Assembly (NCBI RefSeq): GCF_017591435.1
Contig: NC_059289.1
Span: 10,765,426-10,829,425, forward strand
Length of the DNA: 64,000 nt
Direction of reading: 5' to 3'
Source: Portunus trituberculatus
Taxonomy: Eukaryota; Arthropoda; Malacostraca; Decapoda; Portunidae
This document shows positions 37,243 to 49,600 of this stretch, in pieces; position 1 is the stretch's first letter, and every line of letters begins with the position of its first letter. Below the pieces are notes generated by a model that worked only from the letters and a program-made list of their open reading frames with translations, was not told the DNA's origin and ran no database searches. The position numbers were made by a program, and so were the translations under genes.

Positions 37243-37448
37243 TTTTCCAGCGATATAAGGACTGCCACGTAAAGATTTAATGAGTTCTTACAGCTTCTCT
37301 TTCCTTTTTTTATGTTCCTAGTTGTAGTAGAGAATTCCCATTAAGCCATTGCAAGAATCACAAACACCCTTAGTTGCATAGTAAATGTCAAACGTCATTG
37401 GGATAACAAGAAATTAGAAAACGGTCTTCGTGCATCTCGAGTATATTT

Positions 37449-37450
<2 letters not shown>

Positions 37451-37497
<47 letters not shown>
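37451..37497 (+). repeat. (CT)n microsatellite
   Basis: About 23 units. Confidence 0.97.
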
Positions 37498-37499
<2 letters not shown>

Positions 37500-38419
37500 A
37501 TCAGAGCTTCCCCATCTCGTCCACTAAGGCGGGCCTGGATGTCCAATATCGGGTTTTCTCCTCATTTTCCCTTGCTCTCACACGCCCTGAGCTGCTATCT
37601 TCCCTTGGCGCCGCTCAAGTGAGGCCTGCTGCCCTCTGAGGCCCGTCACTCCTTCCCTGCTGGCCCAGCGCGGCCCTTCCTTCCCTGCCTGACGTCCCTG
37701 CTCACACACGGCCTCTGGGCTCAAACCCTCACCGTGGCATCCCCGCGTGGCCTCAATTTGGGTGCGTTGCATAATCTCGCAATCCCGTCCCGAGGTGACG
37801 TGCTGCGGAATGGAGGCTTGCCGCAGCCCACCGCTGGTGCTCCAGCCTCGCCGCGCCCTGCCTAGTGTGACTCCAGTAAGATAATCCTTGAGCATCGTCG
37901 CCTCGCTCCTTTGCTTGCTTAGGGAATTGTAATTCGGATATTAGGCATTAGAACTAGGTATGAGACTATGCAGTATTAGTTTTTGTGTGAGGTGAGCGGC
38001 CTGCCGCTGGCTATAGGCGGGCTGGGGAGCACTGCCAACATTCCCTGCCATACTGAGAGGGGTGGAATAGACTTGACTCGGAATATATTTCTTTTTATTC
38101 AACAATGAGAAGACGTAGCGTGTCTTCTAGCTTTTATCTCCCTCTGATGGGGATGGACTCAGTGCGGTGTACATAGACAGGCAGTGCTCGCGAGGCGTTA
38201 GTGTCAGCGGAGCAGTGCCGCTGTAAACATCGGAGTGTGACGGGTGGCGGGGCGGTGAGGGGCAGGTCTAACTGGGCTGGGGCGGGTTGGGCTGCAGGCT
38301 TGTCCGGGCCTTGATCTGTTAATAAAAGCTGAAACACTGGAATGCATTTTATCTTTGAATTCAAATACTCATGGTTCAGGAACGGTCGGCCCTGCCATGT
38401 CACCCCGCCGCCCCACGCC
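37498..38419. other. GC-richer low-copy interval; no gene supported
   Basis: Open frames on both strands (37578-37895 minus, 38134-38403 minus) match nothing I recognise. Confidence 0.45.
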
Positions 38420-38612
38420 GAGAGTCCTGGTAGTGACTGGCGGTGACTGGCGGGATAGGAGGTATGGTGGTGACTGGTGGTGACTTCGGGAAGGGAGGGA
38501 TAGTGGCGACTGGCGGGATGGAGGGATGGAAAGGATGGTGGTGACTGGTGGTGATTTCGGGATGGGAGGGACCTTGGTGAGTGGTGATGACTGGCGGTAT
38601 GGGAAGGATGCG
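38420..38612 (+). repeat. ~70-bp minisatellite (GGTGGTGACTGGTGGTGA core)
   Basis: GGTGGTGACTGGTGGTGACTTCGG at about 38466 recurs as GGTGGTGACTGGTGGTGATTTCGG at about 38538, with shorter GTGACTGGCGG units on both sides. Confidence 0.8.
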
Positions 38613-38669
38613 ATTAGTGAAACGTGCTTTGAATGGAAGATATAACAAAACACGCAAGTCTGATCACAC

Positions 38670-39700
38670 CTTCCTTTTGTCTTCTTCCCTCACTCATATT
38701 TGTTTTTCCTTTTCGCTCCTTTCTCTTGCATATTCCTCTATTCTTTCTCTTCCTAAGCTGTTTTCTCCTTTCCTTATCCTCTTCTTATCCTTCTGATTCG
38801 TTTTCTCTTTATATTCTTCGTTTTCTTCTTTAGTATATCTTCCCTTCCCTTCTATACTTGTCATTTTTTTCTTCTCCATGCAGCCTCTAATCTCATTTGG
38901 TTTTCCACTCCTCTTCCTCTTCCACCCACCTCCCTCTTCTTCATCTCCCTCTTTCTCTTCCTCCTCCTAAATTGCATCCACTTTTTCAATCATTCCCTCT
39001 TATAATTCACTACATTTCCCTTTCCTTCTACTCATTTTCCCCTCTCACCTACCATGTTAACCCTCCCCTCTCCCTCCCCTCGCCCTCCTCTCCCACGTGT
39101 CACTTCTCCCCTCATCTTCCCTCATTCGTCTTGCACGTCTCCTTATCTCTCCCTCACACATGACCTTCGGATTTGCATAGCCAGAGTCACCCTTCCCTAA
39201 TTAAAGGCATGTATACATATCTTCCTTCCTTATCTTTCTCCTCACCTTTCCTTCCCCCGCATTGCATTTCTTGTTTTCGTCATGCACGTGTTTGCTTTCC
39301 TCCTTTTATGTGTACATTTAGTTCAGTTAATGTGTCTCAAATTTGCTCTTTTTTGTTTCTCTTTATTTTTCTTCTTTTTCACCTTTTTTTCTTAGTTTAT
39401 TCCAGTCTGTTTTCCTCATGTATGTTTTTTTTTTTAATAGTTTTTTTCTGATGTTTAGTTTAATATCTTCAATGTGTTTTTTGTTTCGTTTCCATGTTCT
39501 AATTTCCCTCCTCAATATTACTCTCTCTCTTTCCTTAAGCATTACATCCTTTTTCATTCCCTTCTCCTTATTTCTCCTTTATTCACCATGTATCTACCTC
39601 CTCGCACCGGTCCTTTCACACACTCACTCATTTCTTTCTTCTTCAATTCCTCTTTCTCTTCCACCAATACTCCTTCCTTACAGCCGATGCAGGAGTAATT
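38670..39700 (+). repeat. ~1-kb pyrimidine-rich tract (C/T low complexity)
   Basis: Plus strand is dominated by TTCCTT, CCCTC and CTTTT words with no constant period. The Phe/Leu/Ser/Pro open frames here reflect composition. Confidence 0.75.
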
Positions 39701-39883
39701 ATCCCAGTTGACTCCATCCCACCCTCACTCACCTGCGCTGGACTGAATGCTTCCCCGCTCTTTGACATCCAAACTCGCCTGAATACTTTATCACCCGGAA
39801 AAAATGCCGCGAATGTTTAACGGGCTGATCATCCCTCGAATTTTTTATGGCAATATGTAAATAGCAGTGGGTTGTGACGGCTG

Positions 39884-39918
39884 GCTGGCTGGCTGGCTGG
39901 CTGGTTGGCTGGCTGGGT
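39884..39918 (+). repeat. (GGCT)n tetranucleotide repeat
   Basis: About eight GGCT units with one TTGG variant. Confidence 0.9.
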
Positions 39919-39966
39919 GACTTGGCGGCTGGTGACGTGCTATTATTGTGTGTGTCCAGTGAGGTG

Positions 39967-39969
39967 TGC

Positions 39970-40049
<80 letters not shown>

Positions 40050-40075
40050 GTGAGAGTGAGAGTGAGAGTGAGTCA
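39967..40075 (+). repeat. Compound (TG)n(AG)n then (GTGAGA)n
   Basis: TG units to 39992 pass directly into AG units (39993-40046), then GTGAGTGAGAGTGAGAGTGAGAG hexamers. Confidence 0.95.
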
Positions 40076-40214
40076 GGCATGCATACACACTACGAGGAAC
40101 GAGCGACGTACCAGAGCTGAGAATTTCCTAGAAAGACCTTTGGACCACATTCTGATGCACTCCTGCCCGCACCGCCACTGCCTCCAATACGCTCGATATA
40201 GTTAAACTTCCAGG

Positions 40215-40361
40215 GTTTACAAGGTGTTTTTTGGGTTCCAGTGGCAAATTGGTGAGGTTTCTACATTATTGATTGGAGAAATAGTCCTAAGAACCCTGCT
40301 AATCATATCTGTAGTAGTTGAAAATTGTTGTGGTGAGAGAACAAAGTGTTTCAAAATACAT
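40215..40361 (-). mobile_element. MITE-2 family copy
   Basis: GTGGCAAATTGGTGAGGTTTC, TTGATTGGAGAAATAGTCC, TTGTGGTGAGAGAACAAAG and GTGTTTCAAAATAC follow the order of the family in reverse complement. Confidence 0.65.
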
Positions 40362-40752
40362 CGTTCGAAATAAGGGTCGTCGAGAGATGCTCCTTCTTTC
40401 ACGTCGCGGCTCCACACACGTCCACTGCCTTCCACACACCACACTTGACGCAAAACGGTGACGTTAACTCATTATTCATATTATTCAGGAGTGTATCTCT
40501 GGAGTTCTGAATATCAAAGAGGTTGTGTGAATTAATTTTGTGTAAGTTTGTAATTTTGTTGGTTAGTAGAACACATACAAATAGAATGCGAGTAATAGAA
40601 TACCAGAAACGCATAACTCCAACAGAGACAAACATAAGAATGATATTATTTATATTCATAGTGTTTTAGCAATAATGTATTGTATTACATATTGGCAGGA
40701 AACATTGATAGAAGGAAGATGAAGACTGATAATGTTTTTCTAGATAACGATA

Positions 40753-40753
<1 letters not shown>
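40362..40753. other. AT-rich low-copy interval; nothing recognised
   Basis: No repeat unit or supportable ORF. Confidence 0.5.

Positions 40754-40801
<48 letters not shown>
40754..40801 (+). repeat. (CA)n microsatellite
   Basis: About 24 units. Confidence 0.97.
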
Positions 40802-40802
<1 letters not shown>

Positions 40803-40833
40803 GAGAGAGATAATAAGAATGAAAATGACAATA

Positions 40834-40892
40834 CGATGATGGTGGTGATAATGATGATGATGATAATGATGATGGTGAGGAGGAGGAGGAAG
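40834..40892 (+). repeat. (GAT)n and (GGA)n triplet block
   Basis: GATGATGGTGGTGATAATGATG-type units followed by four GGA triplets. Confidence 0.88.
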
Positions 40893-41509
40893 AGCTCAGT
40901 GGATATACTCGTAGTGAAGGCAGTTAGGTCGCTCCCCTGTCCCTCTGCGTGACTGATTCCCTGTAGCAGAACGGCGCCTAGGTGTCCCGGCCCTGGCTGC
41001 CTCCTAGACAACTCACGTCACGTCCTGCTCCCTGCCACGCGCCCCTCCTCCCTCATTCTCTCCGTCATTATTTCTTTCCTGTCATTTGGTTTCTCTTCTT
41101 TCGGTCTTTCATTAGTTCCTTTCATTCATTCAAACTTTCTTACATTTTTCTTTTCTTTCCTATTTTATTTATCTACATTGTATCTTTCAATTATCCATGT
41201 ATCTTCGTCATTCCTTATTTTTTTCTCTCTCCTTAATTCCGTTTATCCTTAAGTTCCTTCCTTTGTCTTCACTCCCTATCCGCTGCCTTTCCTCTACTTG
41301 CTCTTTCCATGTCCTCTGTCCTCTTATCGCCTGCAGCCAACTTGACAAACACTATCAGGGGAATCGTGACGGAACACCTTAATAATAATACGGTACTCAG
41401 GCAGGCGAGCTTAGCAGTGTGGGGAATACAAGGAACTGAGTGTACATAATGGAGGTAACAAGTCTCAGAATTGGATGGAAGGAAATATTCAATGCGTCTT
41501 TCGCCACTT
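40893..41509. other. Low-copy interval; pyrimidine-rich from 41030 to 41340; no gene seen
   Basis: T/C-biased plus strand without a fixed unit. Confidence 0.5.
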
Positions 41510-41723
41510 TTAGCCCCTTCAGTACCATGACACGTTTGTATATTCATTCTGGTTACTATTGACGATTTTTCACCGCTTCAGAAACTTATGTTGGGGATTG
41601 AAATATTGAAGACTCTTTCCATTAATCTTCTAACTTTCATAGACCCTTTCAAATGTCAATAAAATAGTCTAATCGTACACAGATGTCAAGGTAAAAATGT
41701 GTCCTAGTATTGAAGAGGTTTAA
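41510..41723 (+). mobile_element. TTAA-flanked MITE (MITE-1), copy 7
   Basis: TTAG|CCCCTTCAGTACCATGACAC at the left, GTCCTAGTATTGAAGAGG|TTTAA at the right. Confidence 0.83.
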
Positions 41724-42572
41724 ACAAAATGGAGTCAACGAAGCATAGAATACATTTGTAATAACAAAACATTCGTGCGGGACAATTACACAGTCGGGAA
41801 AGACAAGGATAGCAGTGCACGTAATTGAAGTGACGAGCCTGAGGAGTGGATTAAATCTGCGATAAACACTTGCATGAATATTTTCCCCGTGCCAGACTGG
41901 AGAGAAATCGATGAAACACGGAACAAACGCAATAAAAGTAATAACGCATCAGCGCGCCACTGACATTGGAAGCAAAATAACAAGAGGAAAGAAGTAATTG
42001 GAATGCCAAACCTCAGGAGTCAATTAAGTTTCATAGGAAGAATAGAAAGAAAAATAAAACAGGAAAGGAAAGAAAAGAGAAAAAAAAGCATGAGTGAAAA
42101 ATACGAAGAAATAGAACACCGAAAGAAACGAAATCAAATGGAAGAAGAGAAAAGAAATAGTGACTGAGAGAAAGAGCAAGATTTGATGTTATGTTTGTCT
42201 AAAGCCGAGACAGAATGGAGTGGCTAAGGCAAAGAATGTAGGTGGTAATAACAAAAGACCGTGCTTTACTGTAGGAAAGTGTAAAGAATGCAGTCCTTAT
42301 CACCACGAGCCGATGAAGTATGAGATAATGGCGTGTAGTGTCACACATTTGGCCATTCCACACCATTAAGAAGGCACTGAACCGGAGAATAAACGATAAG
42401 AGAAGGAAAAAAAAAGCAAGAATATGGGTTGTTGTTTACTCTCAATGTGTAATAAGTTAGTATCAGAATTTATATTGGGCATTACCGAGGCATGAGTTAT
42501 ATAATGAATGCAATGTCGAAACACACAAGACTACAATGCAAGTTAATTAATATTCGAGCGCCGAGGTTCATG
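41724..42572. other. A-rich low-copy interval; no gene seen
   Basis: GAAAAGAAAAG-rich near 42040-42180. No repeat unit or ORF of note. Confidence 0.5.
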
Positions 42573-42950
42573 GGGAGATGGAATGTTGAGTGAATGTTGA
42601 GTGAATGTTGGGTGAATGATGAGTGAATGTTGGGTGAATGTTGGGTGAATGTTGAGTGAATGTTGAGTGAATGTTGGGTGAATGTTGAGTGAATGTTGAA
42701 TGAATGGTGAGTGAATGGTGAGGGAATGTTGAGTGAATGTTGGGTGAATGTTGGGTGAATGTTGAGTGAATGTGGAGTGGAATGTTGAGTGAATGTTGAG
42801 TGAATGTTGAGTGAATGTTGGGTGAAATGTTGAGTGAATGTTGGGTGAATGATGAGTGAATGGTGAGTGAATGTTGGGTGAATGTTGGGTGAATGTTGAG
42901 TGAATGTTGAGTGAATGTTGAGTGAATGTTGAGTGAATGTTGAATTGTTG
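42573..42950 (+). repeat. 11-bp minisatellite (GAATGTTGAGT)n
   Basis: About 34 units of GAATGTTGAGT or GAATGTTGGGT, with GATGAGT and GGTGAGT variants and two 12-bp units (near 42775 and 42825). Frames reading HSTFTQHSLNI on minus are by-products: 11-bp units cycle through all three frames without stops. Confidence 0.95.
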
Positions 42951-43095
42951 ACAAATACAGCAACAAATACGAAAAAAAGAAAACAAAAAAACAGTCATAG
43001 TAATACAAGAACACAAGTATTTTCTCCACTTTCACCAAAATATAAAGAGAGAAAAAAATACCTGGAATATTCAAAAGCCGATTAGTGTTAATACG

Positions 43096-43270
<175 letters not shown>

Positions 43271-43439
43271 CTCCACAACAAATAATAATAAATAGCATGT
43301 GCCTATGAGGGGCTCGCGGGAAAGTCGTATTGGACGGCCAAGCTTCATTACCTTCGGGGACAAAATCTTTATTGAGGTTATTTTTAGAAGACCAACGAGA
43401 GGAGGGAAGAGTGGGAGGGATGAGGATTGTGGCTGGCGG

Positions 43440-44160
43440 GTGTAGGAGGAGGAGGAGGAGGAGGAAGAGGAGGAGGAGGAAAAATAAGATTAGAAGGAGG
43501 AATAAGACCAGGAGGAGAAGGAGAAAAACTAGTAAAAGAAAGAGGAGCAGGAGAAAGACTACGAGAGATGAAGGAGGAGGAGGAATAAGATTAAGAAGAG
43601 AAGGAGGTGGAATAAAACTAGGAGAAGAAGGAGATGACTAGTTGAAGGAGGAGCAAGAGGAAGACTACGAAAAGTGAAGGAGGAGGAGGAGGAGGAGGAG
43701 GAGGAGGAGGAGGAGGAGGAGGAGGAGGAGAAAGACTAAGAAATGAGAAGGAAAATCAAGACTTGGAATGAAAAACGAAGGAAGAAGAAAAGAGGCGGAG
43801 GTAAAAATTCAAAAGGAAGAGAAAGAGAAAGAGGACAAAGAGGAGCATGAAAATATGGCTGACAAAGAGGAAGCACAGAATAGAATAAGAAATAGGAAAT
43901 AGAAATATAGAGCAGAAAGGAACTGGAAGAGAGAAAGAGAGAGAATATAAGACTGGATGTTAGCGAGAAGATAAAGAAGAGAATGGGAAAGAATAAAAAG
44001 AAAAGAAGAAAAGGAAGAAAAGAGAAATAAATGTGGATTCGGAGGAGATAGAATAGAATACAAAATAGTGAGGACGAAGATGAGATGATATGAAGAAAGA
44101 ACATGAGAAAAAAGAAAGAAGAGAAGAGTATAACAAGAAAAGGAAAACAAAAGAGTGAGC
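43440..44160 (+). repeat. ~0.7-kb purine tract with (GGA)n cores
   Basis: GGA triplets at 43446-43490 and 43676-43732, with GAAGGAG/AATAAGA words between and after. The plus strand is largely A and G. The 293-codon minus-strand frame (43809-44690) is Ser/Leu/Phe from this tract plus the (GA)n at 44346 and is not a gene. Confidence 0.88.
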
Positions 44161-44344
44161 CAAGATGAGAGAGAGAGAGAGAGAAACAGCTGCTGGAGGA
44201 AAGATAGAAGCCAAGCCCCCGCTGTGGACGGAATCACTGAGTCTATGCCTGAGGGAAGCGTATTGAGAGCAGGAAAGGCTTGACGAGTGGCAGAGCGCAG
44301 AAAAAAAGGAGAGACTGGTGAGGCGGTGTAAGGAGAAGACTGGC

Positions 44345-44345
<1 letters not shown>

Positions 44346-44433
<88 letters not shown>
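44346..44433 (+). repeat. (GA)n microsatellite
   Basis: About 44 uninterrupted units. Confidence 0.97.
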
Positions 44434-44437
<4 letters not shown>

Positions 44438-44928
44438 AATACATAAAAAAGAAAAACACAAATCTGTCTTCCTTGGGTATATATTTTAGAGACACAGTTC
44501 CCATATTCTCGTTATTTTGATAGAGTGAAGTGGAAGTTCTTTTGGTCATGCTTACGTCGCATCCAGTGTTGCTAGAAGTGTCACCGCGCCTCCTTACGCT
44601 GCTGAAGAAGTGTGAATTTAGTGTTTTAGTGCCTCTATTCACGTTTTCACAAGATTCAAGCTTGGATTTTGAAACGCTTCCAGCCTCCACGAATACTACT
44701 AATCAAGGATACAAATATGGCTACACGGATTCTTATGTGTGTTCTTTCCTCTCGTTAATGTTGAATTCTTATTAACCCTTTCAGGAAGAGCTTAGGAAGA
44801 GCTATATCAAAGTATTGTGGAGACAGAGAAAAGTGAAGCACAAAAGATTAATCTGAAAGTAACGACAGTGAGAGCCGAAATGAAAACAGTGAGAGCCGTA
44901 AACAAGGTATATCACACGACCACTACCG
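44434..44928. other. Low-copy interval; nothing recognised
   Basis: Holds a TTAACCCTTTCAGGAAGAG word at 44773-44791 that resembles a MITE-1 terminus, and a doubled ACAGTGAGAGCCG word near 44865-44900. Confidence 0.45.
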
Positions 44929-45099
44929 GACTGGACCTTTTCATATATATTCTACTTACTAACTGGGGATTTTATATTGCTTGAGAAACTTGTATGGAGA
45001 TTATAATTGTGAAAACTCTGGCCATTAATCTTATAACCTCCATCTATTCATACCCAAAACTCATGGTAAGAAATGTGTCCAAAATACGGAAGACGTTAA
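44929..45099 (+). mobile_element. TTAA-flanked MITE (MITE-1), copy 8, left end missing
   Basis: CTTTTCATATATATTCTACTT, GGCCATTAATCTTATAACCTC and GTAAGAAATGTGTCC match the family. The right TTAA is at 45096-45099. The left terminus may be displaced to 44773, separated by about 140 bp of other sequence. Confidence 0.65.
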
Positions 45100-45305
45100 A
45101 CTGCCACTATAATCATGAAAACATTCTTGAAATCCCTCACATTAAATTCCTGCACAGCCTGGCAACGTGTTCTGGACAAAACGCAGAGCTGAGGATCCTT
45201 AATTGCAGCAGTTTAAATTCTCATTAGGACTCCTCGCAAGGGCCACAAGAATTAGTCGGCTCCATACGTGTCTTTGTCTTTCAGTCTGATGGTACACATT
45301 CGTAG

Positions 45306-45516
45306 TTAAATCCTTCAATACTGCGACACATTTTTTATCTTGATGTTTGTGTGGGATTAGACTATTTCATTGACATAATAAGGGTCTATGGAGGTCAGAA
45401 GGTAAATGGTCAGAATCTTCTATTGTGATCCCCTACATGAGTTTTTGAAGCTGTATAAAATCACCAAATAGTAAGCAGAATGAATAAGAAACGCGTCATG
45501 CTACTGAAGAAGTTAA
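45306..45516 (-). mobile_element. TTAA-flanked MITE (MITE-1), copy 9
   Basis: TTAA|ATCCTTCAATACTGCGACAC at the left, CGCGTCATGCTACTGAAGAAG|TTAA at the right. Both TTAA copies are intact. Confidence 0.87.
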
Positions 45517-45600
45517 TAATGTCTTGTCAAAATTAGGAAAAACAGCCCTTAAAAACGCTAATAATTTCAATAATAATGTGTTAGAAAATAGTAAAGATAA
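45517..45600 (+). mobile_element. MITE-2 family fragment abutting MITE-1
   Basis: TCTTGTCAAAATTAGGAAAAAC and AATTTCAATAATAATGTGTTAG correspond to the right half of the 5686-5887 copy. It starts directly after the TTAA of MITE-1 copy 9. Confidence 0.55.
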
Positions 45601-45625
45601 GTAGAAACATGTGAGGAAACGGGAC

Positions 45626-45708
<83 letters not shown>
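45626..45708 (+). repeat. (CA)n microsatellite
   Basis: About 41 units. Confidence 0.97.
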
Positions 45709-45711
<3 letters not shown>

Positions 45712-46185
45712 TAATCCCGTAAATCCACTGACTATCTTTGATGTGTTTTTCATTCCCCATTGGCCAGACCTAATCATTTTAGCATTGTCGCTTCACCTGC
45801 ACAATATTTCGTTTGTGTATTGCATTGTCCCTCCGATCAGTTCATTATTCTGGCGCTGAGATAATGAAACAGTTCGTGCTGTGCTTGCTGTGGGCCTGTG
45901 CTGAACTGATTGCTCTTCATCGCTGTATGGTTCCCCTCCTTCATGCTGATGATGTGTGATAGTGTGTGTGTGTGTGTTTTTGTGTGTGTATGTGGGGAAG
46001 AGATGGAGTAAAGCGTGGATGTGTGATTAGGTAGGTGTGGAATTGTTCATGTATTAGGTATGTGGTGTAGATTACTGTCATGATGAAGTGTTGGTACATT
46101 AATTAGAATGTTTAAGTTATTGTTTCTCTATTACGTACTGTATGTAGTTCACCTGTATAGTGTTATCTACCAGCTCTGTCTGTTT

Positions 46186-46188
<3 letters not shown>
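45709..46188. other. Low-copy interval with a short GTGTGTGTTTTTGTGTGTGT run; nothing recognised
   Basis: The short (TG) run lies at about 45962-45990. Confidence 0.5.
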
Positions 46189-46264
<76 letters not shown>

Positions 46265-46266
46265 TG
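46189..46266 (+). repeat. (TG)n microsatellite
   Basis: About 38 units with a TATG interruption near the right end. An array of complementary sense, (CA)n, follows 200 bp downstream. Confidence 0.96.
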
Positions 46267-46466
46267 ATTTTTATTCAAATGTCCAAGAATTCTCAGCCAT
46301 TGTTTTCGATTTATGATAGAAAGCAATACAAAGCACTGCGCACTGATGTAGCTGTGCTATTGGTAATCCATCCGGGAAACAAAACACCCATAAAAGGCAA
46401 GTTGTAGGAAACAGAATAACCATAAAGTAACTAAGAAATAAAGTGGCAGTAAACGAGAAGGAAAGC

Positions 46467-46468
<2 letters not shown>

Positions 46469-46551
<83 letters not shown>
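46469..46551 (+). repeat. (CA)n microsatellite
   Basis: About 41 units. Confidence 0.97.
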
Positions 46552-46555
<4 letters not shown>

Positions 46556-46619
46556 CTCCCGCAGCAACGACGGATATTACTTTGGTCATCCATTTAAAGT
46601 CTTGTTACCGCGTTGCTTA

Positions 46620-46645
46620 CACACGCACGCATACACACACACACA

Positions 46646-46678
<33 letters not shown>
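46620..46678 (+). repeat. Compound (CA)n(TC)n microsatellite
   Basis: CACGCACGCATACACAC leads into CA units, which pass directly to about 15 TC units. Confidence 0.95.
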
Positions 46679-46681
<3 letters not shown>

Positions 46682-49600
46682 CATGCCGTGCGGTGGAATG
46701 TATAATTTATATAATGGGAACCGACACGGAAATTAATAGGACCTGAAATGGAGCGGAACAATTAAAGCACAACGTGTTTGGAAGGAAGTGGCTGGAGGAG
46801 GAATATTGGGGGGGGAGGGAGGAGGAGAATCTAAGATGCCCTCCACCCCTTCCACTCCCACCAGCATCCCCACAACCCCCACCACCTCCTTCGTACATAC
46901 CCACCATCGCAGCACCTGCACCCCTCCAGCTTGCCCCCAGACCCCTGTCTCTCTTCCCCGCCCCGCCTCTCCAGACATTCTCGACAGACCAAGAGCGGGA
47001 GTTAATTCCAAGAAAGTGTTATTCAGGAGGCGTGCGGCTGCAGGTTAGAGCGCGGCCTGCTCGGTCCAGGGAGCAGGCCGCACACTTTTGCTGCTCCACA
47101 CGCCTTGTGACTTAATATTGCCTCCCTGCTGCGGCCCTCCATCACAGCACACCATCCCCGCTACCCGCACCTCCTCCTCCCCGCTCCCTGCCTCGAGTGG
47201 TGCGGCTACCGAGGATGCCGTATGGGAATCCAATACAACCATTTTTTTCTCCTTTCTCTTCGAATAGAAGAGGTGGGTGGAGGCCAGAGGAAGGAAAGAA
47301 GTGACGGAAACGTCCGGTAAGTGGCGGCGCTCCTAAAGGAAAATTGGCTTTACTCTATGACGTTACCTGAGAGTGGTCTTCGTAAAGTGGCTTTCATTTC
47401 TTCACACCGGGCGACACACACCGAACGACACACACCTGATGGCTCACACCGGCCCATGTAGTGAAGGGTACGGGAAAGCTGCCAAATCCGGGACAGAGCC
47501 TCGGCGGTGGGACATTTCCCTCGTGTAGCGAGACGAAGCAGGCTGGAAAAGCACAGCCAAGCGAAACGTCCCAGAGTTTAAGTGTCTGAGACAGAAAACA
47601 GGAATACTGGAAGGGAACACGCCACTCCAAAGCTTACTGCTACATGTTACTTTGAAAAAATAGAATACAAATAGAAATTTAGTAACGCAGTGACTATGGC
47701 AGACTGTCAAGTGAGTGGCTGTGTGTCTGCAGCAGGTCATCAGGCAAACACGCGCCGCCACGCCGCCACGCTTTGCTTCATTTGCATAACTAATTCATCA
47801 TTTTGGGCGACACTGTCATGATAGCAATTAGTGTAATGTACTGAATATAGGCTTTCACTATTTTGTGTTCATGTAAATGATCCTGTAATTTGTGGCACAT
47901 GAACTGTGAGGAGGACAGTGCCTGGCACTGTCTGAGCGTGTGGAGGCCACGCCACCCTGCCGAGCCCCTTCGTGTGGGAGCTGCTGCACTGGCTTAATGG
48001 AGACTCGCCCCCAAGGCCTTCATCATCGGGAAACGCACACATTTGTTATGCTTACAGACAAAAGTCTGAAAACTTGCACTAAGGTAAGGCTCCGGCCAAC
48101 AAAGCAGTGAAGGTCAAGGTTCACCTGTCTGTGAAGGTCAGAAGGTGGCAGGAATGTTTTGTTACTGTTTTTTGTTTTAAAATGTCATATGAGGAGGACG
48201 TGCAGTGTGTCTGGTGCTGCAGGGCTGGCGCGGCTGTCTGCTGCAGGGATGCCTGGTGTACAGGTGACCTGAGTGCTGGGGCTGCCAGGGATTGACTGAC
48301 CTGATTTTTCTTTTGTAGTTAGCTCAGCCTTCAGTGTTTGGGTGGGGCAGACTGCCAACCTCTCCTATCTAGCGCTCTTTCCCACCTAAATAAGAAGTCT
48401 CGGGATGCAGCTTTGGTCGTGGGACGCAGGGCGTGTATTAACGGGCCTTCATGCAAGACAAAGCCTGCGGGATCCCTGTACGTTGATGGATAGAGGGCCG
48501 CCTCCGCCTGCCTCACTGGAGGATGCTGGATGATGCAGTGGTAGTGCTTACTCGCGGAGCCAGGCCTGGAGGGCAATCTACGGCTGGTCTTCCGTTTGAG
48601 CTTAGCTCGTAAGCTAAGCTCACTGATCATAATTGTAACGATGAGGTATGTTGATGTGTGTACATTGACAGTTTGAATGTCATGCATGATTGCGGCCTTC
48701 GAGGGTCTAATTGAGGAAGGGAAGCCAGAGTCCTTTGAAGTCTTCCGGGCCATTGACAAGTACTTGCAGGTTAAATGATTGCAGCAGTCCGCCGTGCTCC
48801 TGTTTGCCGAGGATTCGGGGCTTGGCGGGCGTCGCGTGCCTCTGAGTGTTGGTTCATGGGAGTGGGTCTGTGCACGCTGGCCTGGCTCTCAGTGTTGCGG
48901 ACAGCACCCAAAACTATATGCCGTGCTGTGTAAAAGAGCCACGATTCACACCCTCCGGTGCCCGGTAGTCCTTGCCTCGCCTGATAGCTCAGATAAAATT
49001 GCCGTGAAGTGGTGTTAGTGGGTAAGTGAAGTGATGTCTCTCCCAAAAAATGTGGTGTTGCAGCGGAGCAGTCCTGCGTTGCACCGCCACTGCGTGGGCA
49101 GGTGGAACGCTACAAAAGTATGTTACACAGATATAAAGCCTGTGATAGCAAGAGTGGGAAGAAATACTCTCATATTTACTGAGACAAAAGAAATAAAGAT
49201 ATAAATCACAAGCCAATTAAAGGAGTGAGGGCAGCGCCGTCAGGATTGTTATTAGAGACGCTGCCCGAGGCTAGAGGGATGCACACACTATAACACAAAG
49301 CCACTCACCCTCCGTTCACTGCCTCATTTTTAACCAGACTGACTCATCCCTTTCCTCTCTCATATATTTAGTCCTGATTTCACCGCTTCCACTACTTTCA
49401 TTTCCTTTCCTCCACCGCCCGCCTTTGTTCCTGCTCGGTCGCGCCACTCACCTCCACCTTCATCCTCACCTGTCGCCCCTTCCTTCAAGAGAGACACATG
49501 TCTTGGCTCGCGTCCAGATTACACCTGAAATTACCTCGTCCATCTCCACCCATCAGGACAGAGCAGTCACCGCACCTCGCCGCGCCGCCCATCCCTCACT

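Noticed and set aside
43809..44690. 293-codon minus-strand frame, the longest in the window
   Set aside because: Ser/Leu/Phe-rich over a purine tract and a (GA)n array; no recognisable domain.
48331..48759. 142-codon minus-strand frame
   Set aside because: No recognisable motif; length is within chance for this composition. Kept only as a place to check with transcripts.
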